From: a virus
Virus record (IMG/VR): IMGVR_UViG_3300034407_000490
Coordinates: 1-25,314 of that record
Strand: one strand, 5' to 3'
DNA length: 25,314 nucleotides
Under the pieces are notes generated by a model. The model saw only the letters and a list, made by a program, of their open reading frames with translations. It was not told the origin of the DNA and did no database searches. Of this stretch, positions 16,676-23,665 are shown one piece after another. The position numbers and the translations under genes are program-made. Position 1 is the stretch's first letter; each line of letters opens with the position of its first letter.

Positions 16676-17503
16676 ATGAGCACGATAGTTTTAAGAGAAG
16701 TTAAAGGCAGTGCTCTCACATTTGCTGAGGGTGACGCTAACTTTACTAACTTGAACACTGACAAGTTAGAATTAACTGATATTTCAGTTACAACTGGAGC
16801 AGCATCTGGCGATGGCGCTCTAAGTTACAATAATACCACTGGCGTCTTTACATTCAACCCAGCAGACACAGGCGACTTAGTAGGATTAACTGACTTTAGT
16901 GTAATTACTGGAGCAGCAAGCGGCGATGGTGCGTTAGCATACAACAACCTAACTGGTGTGTTTACGTTTAATCCTGCAGATACTGCTGGACTAGCAGCAC
17001 TAGACGATTTTAGTGTTACTACAACAACAGCATCAGGTGGTGGTACATTATCATATAATAATGTTACTGGTGTGTTTACATTTGCCCCAGCTGTTCCTGG
17101 TATTGCAAGTGTAAGTGCAGACACAACACCTGCGTTAGGTGGTAATTTAGACTGTGGCGGCAATGTAGTAATAGAGCCACAACTTGAAGGCTACAGAGAA
17201 ACTGTTTACACAGCTGGCGCAACAACTGGCATTATCACACCTGATCCGCAAAACGGCAACGTGCAAAAGATCACACTGACAGGCAACATTACATTTAATG
17301 CATTTGGCGGAACACCAACTGCTGGTGATTCAATGACACTGATTATTGGGCAAAGTATCACAGGCGGTGAAACACTAACTTCAACAATGATGTTTGCAGG
17401 TGGTAACAAGACATTAAGTGTTGATGCAGATGCAATTGACATCTTAACAGTGTTTTATGACGGAACAGATTACTACGCAAGTTTAGCAAACGACTTTATC
17501 TAA
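16676..17503 (+). CDS. Tail fibre with tandem 34-37-residue repeats
   Basis: This protein has 275 residues. Three tandem repeats at about 30-145 share 'SVxTGAASGDGALSYNN.TGVFTF.PAD'. They are typical of trimeric fibre shafts in marine phages. The N-terminus (STIVLREVKGSALTFAEGD) is a common virion-anchoring start, and the C-terminal 100 residues form a beta-rich head domain. Shine-Dalgarno AAGGAG is present. Confidence 0.78.
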   Translation: MSTIVLREVKGSALTFAEGDANFTNLNTDKLELTDISVTTGAASGDGALSYNNTTGVFTFNPADTGDLVGLTDFSVITGAASGDGALAYNNLTGVFTFNPADTAGLAALDDFSVTTTTASGGGTLSYNNVTGVFTFAPAVPGIASVSADTTPALGGNLDCGGNVVIEPQLEGYRETVYTAGATTGIITPDPQNGNVQKITLTGNITFNAFGGTPTAGDSMTLIIGQSITGGETLTSTMMFAGGNKTLSVDADAIDILTVFYDGTDYYASLANDFI

Positions 17504-17515
17504 GGGAGATAATAT

Positions 17516-19015
17516 ATGCCTTTAGGAGCAGCAAGACTTAACACACTAGCAAGATACGCAGCACCAGTAGGAGCTGCGGCTAGAGCAATTTACACAGGGT
17601 ATTTTAATGATGCCTGGGGACAAATTGTTTTAGCAGCGCCGTTTGATAAAGATTATACAGATGTTAGTCAAACACTAAAAGACATTGGTGGATACACGTT
17701 AACCACACAAAGCACAGTTACTACAGGAACTAACACAGAACTAGTAGCTGACCAAGTATATTGGCCAGATGCTTACACTAAAAGTGCAGAGTTTGGTGTT
17801 AATGGATGGACAAGTGGCAACGCAGGTGCCGTTTATACACTAGGCACAAGCATTCCAGCAAGCTCAAGTGGAACATTCCTTATTGAGTTTTGGGCCTACG
17901 CACTAGATTCAACTGCAAACAGAAACTGGTGTATATCAAGCTCAGATGTTGGCGGACGTTTCTTGTTTGGCATTAACAATTCAACGTCAAGTAACTTTGG
18001 TAACGAAAACAACATAGGTATTGGCACTGGTTGGCACCATGTTGCTATTTCATGCACAGGCGGAACTAAACGTGTGCATGTAGATGGCACATACAAAGGC
18101 CAATGGATATCTAGTAACACTGGATTTACTGACTTACACGTTGGACAGTTTAACGCAGGCGACTTGTATGACTTTAGAGGTTACATTCAAGACCTTAGAG
18201 TATATGTAGGAACTAGTAAAAACTTTACACAAAATAACACAGTTGATGATACGAGCGAACCAATTATTGCAGCATACAGTTCAGATAACGCAAGACTATG
18301 TTCAACTATATTCAGTCATCACCCACAATACACAGGCACAAGATCAACTGTTGGCAAATTTAATGTTGGCGGCAATGACGGATCAATGTATTACAACGTG
18401 GTTAGCAGCACAGGCGAACGCACTAGAGTAATTATTAACGCTGATGCAGCTGACGGCGGCGATGCAAGACTCAGTAGTGACAATCAATGGACTATTGAAT
18501 TTTGGTGGAAAACTAATAGTGCAGACATGTGGACTCGCTCAGGTTTGTTAATGAGTACTAATGAAAGCGACTTTAACTATGCTAGTTTAGACACCACTGA
18601 CGAAGTAAGTTTAGGATTTAGTTACGGTGGACAAATGCAATGTTTAGTAGACGGGTCATACATTTATGGAAACACATCTGGACAACTTAGTATCAATACT
18701 TGGTATCACGAAGCTATTGTATGTGACGGAGCAGGCAATGTTAAATGGTATCACGACGGTGTGTTAAAAGGAACTGTTACTGGAAAGAGTTTTATCAACT
18801 ATAGCTTTGCAATAGGTTGTGGTTACATGAGTAGTAACAGTATGACTTCTAGCACCTACGCATATTTTGATGAAATAAGAGTAAGCAACGTGCAGCGATA
18901 CACTTCAAACTTTAGTGTCCCAACTGCTGTATATGTAGACGATGCTGACACAATAGGCTTGTTCCACATTACCACTTTTGATGATGTTGACGATATTACA
19001 AATGGAGTTGCATAA
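17516..19015 (+). CDS. Adhesin/fibre protein with two LamG-like domains
   Basis: This 499-residue protein has two concanavalin A/LamG_3-like folds. The first is at about 120-235, from FLIEFWAYA through GWHHVAISC and VHVDGTYKG to GYIQDLRVYVG. The second is at about 324-475, from WTIEFWWKT through WYHEAIVCD and WYHDGVLKG to FDEIRVSNVQRY. Such domains bind carbohydrates, so host-surface binding is likely. It overlaps the next gene by one base (TAATG). Confidence 0.82.
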   Translation: MPLGAARLNTLARYAAPVGAAARAIYTGYFNDAWGQIVLAAPFDKDYTDVSQTLKDIGGYTLTTQSTVTTGTNTELVADQVYWPDAYTKSAEFGVNGWTSGNAGAVYTLGTSIPASSSGTFLIEFWAYALDSTANRNWCISSSDVGGRFLFGINNSTSSNFGNENNIGIGTGWHHVAISCTGGTKRVHVDGTYKGQWISSNTGFTDLHVGQFNAGDLYDFRGYIQDLRVYVGTSKNFTQNNTVDDTSEPIIAAYSSDNARLCSTIFSHHPQYTGTRSTVGKFNVGGNDGSMYYNVVSSTGERTRVIINADAADGGDARLSSDNQWTIEFWWKTNSADMWTRSGLLMSTNESDFNYASLDTTDEVSLGFSYGGQMQCLVDGSYIYGNTSGQLSINTWYHEAIVCDGAGNVKWYHDGVLKGTVTGKSFINYSFAIGCGYMSSNSMTSSTYAYFDEIRVSNVQRYTSNFSVPTAVYVDDADTIGLFHITTFDDVDDITNGVA

Positions 19016-19287
19016 TGTTAAACTATAGAATAGAATACAGCTTAGAACCGCCTGTAATCAATGCAGTTGATTGTCCACATTGCGAGGATGGTTATGTGCA
19101 TCTTGAAGACAGCACACAACTTGCTTGCGGCGTATGTGATTCAACAGGCACACTAGCTGAAACTCAATGGTTGAATATACAAGTTGTTCAACACCAATTT
19201 GAAAGTATGCCAACATTTGATGATATTAAAGCAATTACAGATGCAATAGAGTGTTATGCTATTGTGTTCCAAGGATTTGAGGAATAA
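19015..19287 (+). CDS. Small zinc-ribbon-like protein in fibre operon
   Basis: This 90-residue acidic protein contains CPHCEDGY and CGVCDSTGT (about residues 20-45), two CxxC pairs like half of a DnaJ-type zinc domain. The rest is helical. It lies between fibre genes and is coupled to them, so a fibre assembly chaperone is possible. No specific family is recognised. Confidence 0.62.
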   Translation: MLNYRIEYSLEPPVINAVDCPHCEDGYVHLEDSTQLACGVCDSTGTLAETQWLNIQVVQHQFESMPTFDDIKAITDAIECYAIVFQGFEE

Positions 19288-19290
19288 GCA

Positions 19291-20757
19291 ATGGCAGACT
19301 TTACCAGCAGTTATTTTGTAGATGATTATATTGAAGTAGATTACTTTGATACAGTAACGCTTCACGACGCAAGTGCAAACTTAACTGCTAGTGCTTCTGC
19401 AACTGCTGATGCGTTTATTCCAAGCACAAGTGGTTACTTCTTAGAAGGATATATCTTAGAAGACTATTTTGTTGCAGGCGGCGAAGTATTCATTGGTGAT
19501 GCAGTACTTGGTTCAAACTTTACTGCAATTACAGATGCTAATAGAATATTAGGAACAGACTTAATTGCCAACAGTGCGTTTACAAATATTGTTGACGCAG
19601 GAGCAATACGCGGTGTAGACGCTGACCTAAATGGTGCTGCTACATTTGATATGACTGCTCTGCTTTCAAAACCTGGTGATATTACACTTGTTGTAACATC
19701 AGCTATGACTACAGACGCTGGTAAGATACACAGTGACGGTCCAGTACTAGATTCAAACTTTACAACAGTTGCAGCAGCTGGTAAGATAAACACAGATGGC
19801 CCAATACTCAACAGCACATTTAGCAGCGCAGTTGAAGCGTTTAGAACACGCGGAATAGGCCCAGATCTTACAGCAACTACAACACTAGTTGCAAATAACA
19901 TTCGTGTTCAAAGTGCAACTAGTGACCAATTAAGTAGCTTTGAAGTTATTGCAGCTTCAGGACAAATTGAAAGCTCTAATGCAACTTTATCAAGTGCATT
20001 TAGTTCAACAGTAACAGCTGGTAAAATTAACACCATTGAGCCATTATTCAATACAAATGCTACAGCAATTACAGATGCAGCATTGGTTGCAAGCAGTGGC
20101 AGTGCATTGGTTGCAGGGTTTGCAGTAGGCAACATTGCTGGTATTATAGGTGATTACGGTGTTATTATTCAACCGCAGTTTACTATGAGTGCAACATTGG
20201 GCAAAGTAAGTCCTGTTAGTTCAGCACAAGTTAGTACAATGTCATTACCAGGCGTTGATAGTATTAGAATAATTGACGACAGTGCTAATTTAAACAGCGA
20301 ATTTACTGACAGTGCAAAAGTTAATTTAATAGCAAGCAGCGGTCCAACACTTAGCACAAGCGCAACGCTTGCAAGTGAAATGCAGCGTACAAGACTTGCA
20401 GAAGCAGCTCTTGCTAATACTATGCAGTTTGGTTTGGCTGTGCTTGGATTAAAACCAGGCGAAATTAATATAGCAATAAATAGTACACTGGCAAGTAACG
20501 CAAGTGTAATTGCACAAACTAGTTTAAATCTTAACAGCAACTTTAATGTTCCAGACACACAAAGTTATGCAATAAGAGCAACAGGTTTAAATGCAATTGT
20601 AACTGCAACACTTGCAACTGAAGGCAGACTGTTTGTTCTAAATGATAATATTGTATACGTAGTACCGCGTGAAACAAGAACATTTAGTATTAAGAATGAA
20701 ATCAGAAGTGCAAACATAGAATATGAATCAAGAGAATACACAGTTAGGAGCATATGA
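19291..20757 (+). CDS. Repetitive structural protein of the tail
   Basis: This protein has 488 residues, very rich in Ala, Ser, Thr and Asn with almost no charge clusters. It is built of repeats of roughly 20-24 residues with a core like 'DGPxLxSxFTxxxxAGKI' (e.g. DGPVLDSNFTTVAAAGKI and DGPILNSTFSSAVEAFRT), at least eight visible. This predicts a regular beta-solenoid or filament. The N-terminus has paired tyrosine motifs (SYFVDDYIEVDYFD and YFLEGYILEDYFV). Probably a fibre or tail-decoration component. Confidence 0.68.
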   Translation: MADFTSSYFVDDYIEVDYFDTVTLHDASANLTASASATADAFIPSTSGYFLEGYILEDYFVAGGEVFIGDAVLGSNFTAITDANRILGTDLIANSAFTNIVDAGAIRGVDADLNGAATFDMTALLSKPGDITLVVTSAMTTDAGKIHSDGPVLDSNFTTVAAAGKINTDGPILNSTFSSAVEAFRTRGIGPDLTATTTLVANNIRVQSATSDQLSSFEVIAASGQIESSNATLSSAFSSTVTAGKINTIEPLFNTNATAITDAALVASSGSALVAGFAVGNIAGIIGDYGVIIQPQFTMSATLGKVSPVSSAQVSTMSLPGVDSIRIIDDSANLNSEFTDSAKVNLIASSGPTLSTSATLASEMQRTRLAEAALANTMQFGLAVLGLKPGEINIAINSTLASNASVIAQTSLNLNSNFNVPDTQSYAIRATGLNAIVTATLATEGRLFVLNDNIVYVVPRETRTFSIKNEIRSANIEYESREYTVRSI

Positions 20758-21089
20758 TGAGAAGATCAGGATTTGAACAAACCAATCAAGGTTTATGGAT
20801 AGACAAAGACGTAGAAGCACAACTACAATATACGCTAGACTGGAGTGAATGGCTAGATACGGGCGACACTATTGCAACTGTTGAATATGATGTTGCAGCA
20901 AGGCGCAATGACCCAGCTCCGCTTACTACTGTAAGCACAGGCCTAGACGAAACAAACAAGAAAACATACATTGAACTTAGTGGTGGACAAACTGACAAAG
21001 TGTATATTGTAACTGCAAAGGTTACAACTAACACTGGGTTAATTGACCGTAGAAACTTTAGAGTAAATGTTGTTGCGCGGAGTGCGTAA
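20757..21089 (+). CDS. Small tail-associated beta protein
   Basis: This protein has 110 residues. Two consecutive ATGs occur at 20754 and 20757; AGGAG at 20746-20750 is three bases from the first and six from the second, so I prefer 20757. Segments LWIDKDVEAQLQYTLDWSEW and GDTIATVEYDV resemble a family of small tail or fibre-adjacent phage proteins with an immunoglobulin-like fold ending in strands (IVTAKVTTNTGLIDRRNF). Exact role unknown. Confidence 0.65.
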   Translation: MRRSGFEQTNQGLWIDKDVEAQLQYTLDWSEWLDTGDTIATVEYDVAARRNDPAPLTTVSTGLDETNKKTYIELSGGQTDKVYIVTAKVTTNTGLIDRRNFRVNVVARSA

Positions 21090-21091
21090 TA

Positions 21092-21295
21092 ATGGACAAC
21101 GATGTGAGATTGAGCCTAGTGGAACAAAACTACGAGCAGTTAAGCAAGAGACTTGAAAAAGTTGAAGAGAAGATTGATCACTTGCGTGACGATGTGTTGG
21201 CCAGTCAACACAGCATGACCAAGGTTATTATTGGAGCAGCTGGAACTATATTTGCTGGATTATTATCCACAATTGTAGTGTTATTATTGCAGTAA
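21092..21295 (+). CDS. XhlA-like holin candidate
   Basis: This protein has 67 residues. Residues 1-42 form a charged coiled coil (LVEQNYEQLSKRLEKVEEKI) and residues 44-66 a single hydrophobic membrane span (VIIGAAGTIFAGLLSTIVVLLL). This is the layout of XhlA-type haemolysin/holin proteins. It lies at the end of the late structural genes where lysis genes usually sit. No endolysin follows, which weakens or makes odd the lysis assignment. Confidence 0.62.
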   Translation: MDNDVRLSLVEQNYEQLSKRLEKVEEKIDHLRDDVLASQHSMTKVIIGAAGTIFAGLLSTIVVLLLQ

Positions 21296-21296
21296 C

Positions 21297-21304
21297 TTTA
21301 AATA
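21297..21304 (+). promoter_or_regulatory. T4-type late promoter motif TTTAAATA, leaderless start
   Basis: The octamer ends five bases before ATG 21310, so the T4-type +1 would be the A of ATG. There is no Shine-Dalgarno sequence. This is the same geometry as at 230 and 23222. Confidence 0.5.
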
Positions 21305-21309
21305 TCTGC

Positions 21310-21600
21310 ATGAAAGATATTCCAGAAGACATCAAGAAGCGTGTTGAACTTGTAGTAAAGGACGACATGCTGACAGTTAAAAAAGTGTTGCACCAATCTA
21401 AACCATGCGAAAATTGCGGTTTAGAAGTGCAAAACAGAACTGAAAACATCACCATCAACCGTGGAGTTAACCAAGGCGTAATAAGAAGACGTTGTGCGCC
21501 TTGTGGCAAATACTACAACTGTTTAACAGGCGAGTATTCAATTTCCAATGAAGGTAGCTGGAAGGCCCACGTTAATAAGGTGGTAAACAGCAAAGCATAA
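21310..21600 (+). CDS. Zinc-ribbon protein, probable leaderless mRNA
   Basis: This 96-residue protein has two CxxC pairs, CENC (about 34-37) and CAPC (about 62-65), followed by CGKYYN-type aromatic residues. They would bind zinc, as in small nucleic-acid-binding or regulatory phage proteins. The N-terminal third is helical (IPEDIKKRVELVV). The start lacks a ribosome site and coincides with the predicted +1 of TTTAAATA. Family not recognised. Confidence 0.65.
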   Translation: MKDIPEDIKKRVELVVKDDMLTVKKVLHQSKPCENCGLEVQNRTENITINRGVNQGVIRRRCAPCGKYYNCLTGEYSISNEGSWKAHVNKVVNSKA

Positions 21601-21603
21601 ATA
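21596..21603 (+). promoter_or_regulatory. T4-type late promoter motif CATAAATA before ncRNA
   Basis: The motif overlaps the stop codon of the zinc-ribbon gene. Predicted +1 is G21609, the first base of a ten-pair hairpin including a G-T wobble. No ORF follows before a strong terminator at 21691-21738. Confidence 0.55.
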
Positions 21604-21608
21604 CAACT

Positions 21609-21738
21609 GTTGTAAGAGATCAAGATGTTTGTCATGTTCTATCTCCCTCTTACAATGGTTTGTCATAGTATAAAAACTGCAAAGTTTTATCCCCCGTCCA
21701 TTAACTACTTCCTTAGTTTGCAGGCGGGGGTTTTTTTT
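21609..21738 (+). ncRNA. Putative structured ncRNA 1 (about 130 bases)
   Basis: A late-type promoter and an intrinsic terminator bound this non-coding stretch. Visible structure: TTGTAAGAG (21610-21618) pairs with CTCTTACAA (21647-21655), AAAACT (21673-21678) pairs with AGTTTT (21683-21688), and the terminal stem follows. TTTGTCAT occurs twice (around 21629 and 21659). It may be an antisense regulator, packaging RNA or decoy. No known RNA family is recognised and it is not a tRNA. Confidence 0.55.
21691..21738 (+). terminator. Strong intrinsic terminator
   Basis: CCCCCGTC (21691-21698) pairs with GGCGGGGG (21723-21730), with one G-T pair and an inner AACT/AGTT helix, followed by eight T residues (21731-21738). 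It ends the long rightward structural transcript and the putative ncRNA. Confidence 0.88.
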
Positions 21739-21741
21739 AGA

Positions 21742-21748
21742 CTAAATA
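21742..21748 (+). promoter_or_regulatory. T4-type late promoter motif CTAAATA before second ncRNA
   Basis: It begins four bases after the T run of the terminator. Predicted +1 is G21754, exactly the first base of a nine-pair hairpin arm. Confidence 0.6.
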
Positions 21749-21753
21749 CTTTT

Positions 21754-21840
21754 GTGTAACGCTCTCCTAAACTACAAGCCATGTTCTTTATGCGTTACAC
21801 ACAAGGGCTAGGTTACAGTCATTACCTAGCCCTTATCTAC
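21754..21840 (+). ncRNA. Putative structured ncRNA 2 (about 85 bases)
   Basis: GTGTAACGC (21754-21762) pairs with GCGTTACAC (21792-21800) over a 29-base loop. A second hairpin follows: AAGGGCTAGGT (21803-21813) with ACCTAGCCCTT (21824-21834), loop ten bases. No ORF is present. The second stem lacks a long T tract, so the 3' end is uncertain. It has the same plan as ncRNA 1: late motif, hairpin at +1, second stable hairpin. Confidence 0.5.
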
Positions 21841-22060
21841 CTCTAAACAGTCATTAAATCTTAAACCATTGCTTAACCACGAAACTAACGCATTGCAATG
21901 CACCGCAAACGCATGGCTTCTAATTTCTTGTTGTATACACCACCTAAAGTATCGTTGTAGCAGATTGTAAAACTTGTGCAATTTAAGAGCCATTTTAGAC
22001 TTGTAATACACTAAAGTAATTTAATGTTATTATTATTAATATACGTGGCATTACAATCAC
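21841..22060. other. Gene-poor spacer before minus-strand gene
   Basis: No convincing gene is present. A 61-codon minus-strand frame (21826-22011) lacks a ribosome site. The spacer contains one copy (21999-22014) of a 16-base inverted repeat whose partner lies at 23170-23185, beyond the minus-strand gene, and an AT-rich run at 22020-22045. Confidence 0.5.
21999..22014 (+). repeat. 16-base inverted repeat, left copy
   Basis: ACTTGTAATACACTAA here is the exact reverse complement of 23170-23185. The two copies flank the single minus-strand gene. The right copy lies in that gene's sigma70 promoter. Confidence 0.75.
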
Positions 22061-23128
22061 TTAGTAGTCAGTTCGTTCAACATAATCATCCACATGTCTC
22101 TCAAATACTTCGTAGTCAAACTCAATCCAATATCCAGTCTGTCGTTCAATAAGCAGTTGAAGTTCTCTCACAGATATTGACTGAGTACTTCTCCAACCAT
22201 CATGCTCGTGAAAGTACTGAATACCTTGTTTGTCTAAGAACTTATGAACCACACGCATTACTTTTAATTCTTCTTGGAAGTATATGCCCCACTTGGTTCT
22301 ACTATTCATAAGACTCAACTGTTGATCTTGTTTGATAGCATCCCACAGTTTCTTGATATCTTTAGCAAGGTCTACTGCAAACCACTGATCTTGTTGTAGG
22401 CGATTGTGTAGTATCCAACGTCCACCCAACTGATCCAGTATTGAATTACGTGCACCAAATCTTGCGCCAGCAAACTTAGCAGTGATCAATTGCTTGACTA
22501 CTTTAGCATCAACTTCCAATAGATTAGCAAGGCGTTGACGATGATAGTCTTTGTCTTTGAGATAGTCTTCAATTACTGTTACAGGGCGTGTAAGTCCACT
22601 GCGTTTGGCCAATTGTACAAGTATAGTTGGCGAGGCTGTTTGAATATCATACTCGTGTATGTAACCATAATTTGCAAACAGGGGTTTTCTTATTTCAGTT
22701 GCAATGTTTTGAATGTCATTCCACATGCGACTGCTTTTGGTTTTGTATTCAAACACGCCACTTTCAATAGTAGCACCATGTAGTGCGTCAACTGCACTTA
22801 ACTTAGCATCCAATACTTGTGTAGTATTAGGTGTAGAATTTGTAAGTTTACCCAACATACAGCCTAGTGTGATATATCCATCTTGATTGAGCAAATACTT
22901 CTTTGCTGTGCCCAACTGTGCATTGTAATAGTGACAGTCTATAATTAGTAATTGTTCTCGCAGCCATTTGCTTAGGGGGTTTTGTTGTTGACCAAACCAA
23001 ACGTCAATTTGTCGTGTGCTCCACTGTCTTGCTCGTGTGGTGCTTAGATTTGCACTTGAATAGCGCCATGCACTTTCCAAACGTCTTAGGGTCCTTGGAT
23101 CTTTAAGATTAGGATTATATTTTGCCAT
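22061..23128 (-). CDS. Putative replication protein with polymerase-like palm motifs
   Basis: This 355-residue protein is encoded alone on the minus strand. I see a possible palm-domain series: motif A-like YDIQTASPTI (160-169, D161), a motif B-like segment K209 to G225 (KVVKQLITAKFAGARFG), and motif C-like FHEHDGW (306-312, D310). Their order and the final His-Asp pair resemble single-subunit polymerases of the Pol A/T7 RNAP class, but the protein is far smaller. A primase or origin-specific polymerase is possible. AAGGAG supports the start. It has a consensus sigma70 promoter and a late-like motif. It is the only replication candidate in the window, and the function is inferred. Confidence 0.6.
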   Translation of the reverse strand: MAKYNPNLKDPRTLRRLESAWRYSSANLSTTRARQWSTRQIDVWFGQQQNPLSKWLREQLLIIDCHYYNAQLGTAKKYLLNQDGYITLGCMLGKLTNSTPNTTQVLDAKLSAVDALHGATIESGVFEYKTKSSRMWNDIQNIATEIRKPLFANYGYIHEYDIQTASPTILVQLAKRSGLTRPVTVIEDYLKDKDYHRQRLANLLEVDAKVVKQLITAKFAGARFGARNSILDQLGGRWILHNRLQQDQWFAVDLAKDIKKLWDAIKQDQQLSLMNSRTKWGIYFQEELKVMRVVHKFLDKQGIQYFHEHDGWRSTQSISVRELQLLIERQTGYWIEFDYEVFERHVDDYVERTDY

Positions 23129-23148
23129 GTTATTTCTCCTTATACTGT

Positions 23149-23155
23149 TATTTAT
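23149..23155 (-). promoter_or_regulatory. T4-type late-like motif ATAAATA on minus strand
   Basis: On the minus strand ATAAATA is followed by ACAGT and predicted +1 at 23143, giving a 15-base leader with AAGGAG. The extended string TAAATAACAGTAT matches those at 231 and 23223, supporting a shared element. Confidence 0.45.
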
Positions 23156-23166
23156 CTATATACTGT

Positions 23167-23195
23167 ATATTAGTGTATTACAAGTGATTTGTCAA
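23167..23195 (-). promoter_or_regulatory. Consensus sigma70 promoter for minus-strand gene
   Basis: On the minus strand TTGACA (23195-23190) and TAATAT (23172-23167) are separated by 17 bases. The right copy of the 16-base inverted repeat covers most of the spacer and half of the -10 element, suggesting an operator. Confidence 0.75.
23170..23185 (-). repeat. 16-base inverted repeat, right copy
   Basis: This is the reverse complement of 21999-22014. It overlaps the spacer and -10 of the sigma70 promoter of the minus-strand gene, so an operator role is plausible for this copy. Confidence 0.75.
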
Positions 23196-23221
23196 GATAA
23201 AACGAATAATTTAATAAAAGG

Positions 23222-23228
23222 CTAAATA
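23222..23228 (+). promoter_or_regulatory. T4-type late promoter motif CTAAATA, leaderless start
   Basis: CTAAATA, five bases (ACAGT), then ATG at 23234. Predicted +1 is the A of ATG. The 17-base string CTAAATAACAGTATGAA is identical to that at 230-246. Confidence 0.65.
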
Positions 23229-23233
23229 ACAGT

Positions 23234-23665
23234 ATGAAAACAGAACAACCTAAAAAACGTGGTCCCAAACCCAAACAGTTGATTGAAGCAACTATTATTG
23301 GCAAACCTGTTGGTCGTGACAATACAGTAGTTCCACCAGATCAAGTTGAAGAACTTGCTGCCCTAGGATGCAACAACAAAGAGATTGCAAACTTCTTTGG
23401 CGTTACAGAAGATGCTATTAGTAGAAACTTCGCCGTAGAACTTACAAAAGGCAAAGAGATTATGAAGATTAAATTGCGTAGAGCAATGTTTCATAATGCT
23501 TGCTCAAGTATGAATGCTGCGGTGCAGATCTTCCTTGCTAAAAACATATTGGGTATGAGTTCAGAACCAATTGACAGTGAAGCCAATGAGCCATTACCGT
23601 GGGTTGAAGGTAACACTGTAGAGATAACAAACTATGATGAGGACTTACATAATGAAGAAGATTAA
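23234..23665 (+). CDS. Terminase small subunit candidate
   Basis: This protein has 143 residues. A basic N-terminus (KKRGPKPK) is followed by a helix-turn-helix at about 38-66 (CNNKEIANFFGVTEDAISRN). The segment FHNACSSMNAAVQIFLAKNI (about 86-105) then LGMSSE is the usual C-terminal part of small terminases in many tailed phages. Small terminases recognise the packaging site and recruit TerL. In the circle it lies about 3 kb upstream of TerL. It has no Shine-Dalgarno sequence and the predicted transcript is leaderless. A transcription regulator with the same fold is a less likely alternative. Confidence 0.78.
   Translation: MKTEQPKKRGPKPKQLIEATIIGKPVGRDNTVVPPDQVEELAALGCNNKEIANFFGVTEDAISRNFAVELTKGKEIMKIKLRRAMFHNACSSMNAAVQIFLAKNILGMSSEPIDSEANEPLPWVEGNTVEITNYDEDLHNEED

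Noticed and set aside
21742-21840. tRNA-like element
   Set aside because: Two hairpins are present but no cloverleaf, T-loop motif or acceptor pairing.
21826-22011. 61-codon minus-strand frame downstream of the minus-strand gene
   Set aside because: No ribosome site at its possible starts, it runs into the ncRNA 2 hairpin, and the composition is like spacer. It could still be a remnant gene, but I cannot support it.
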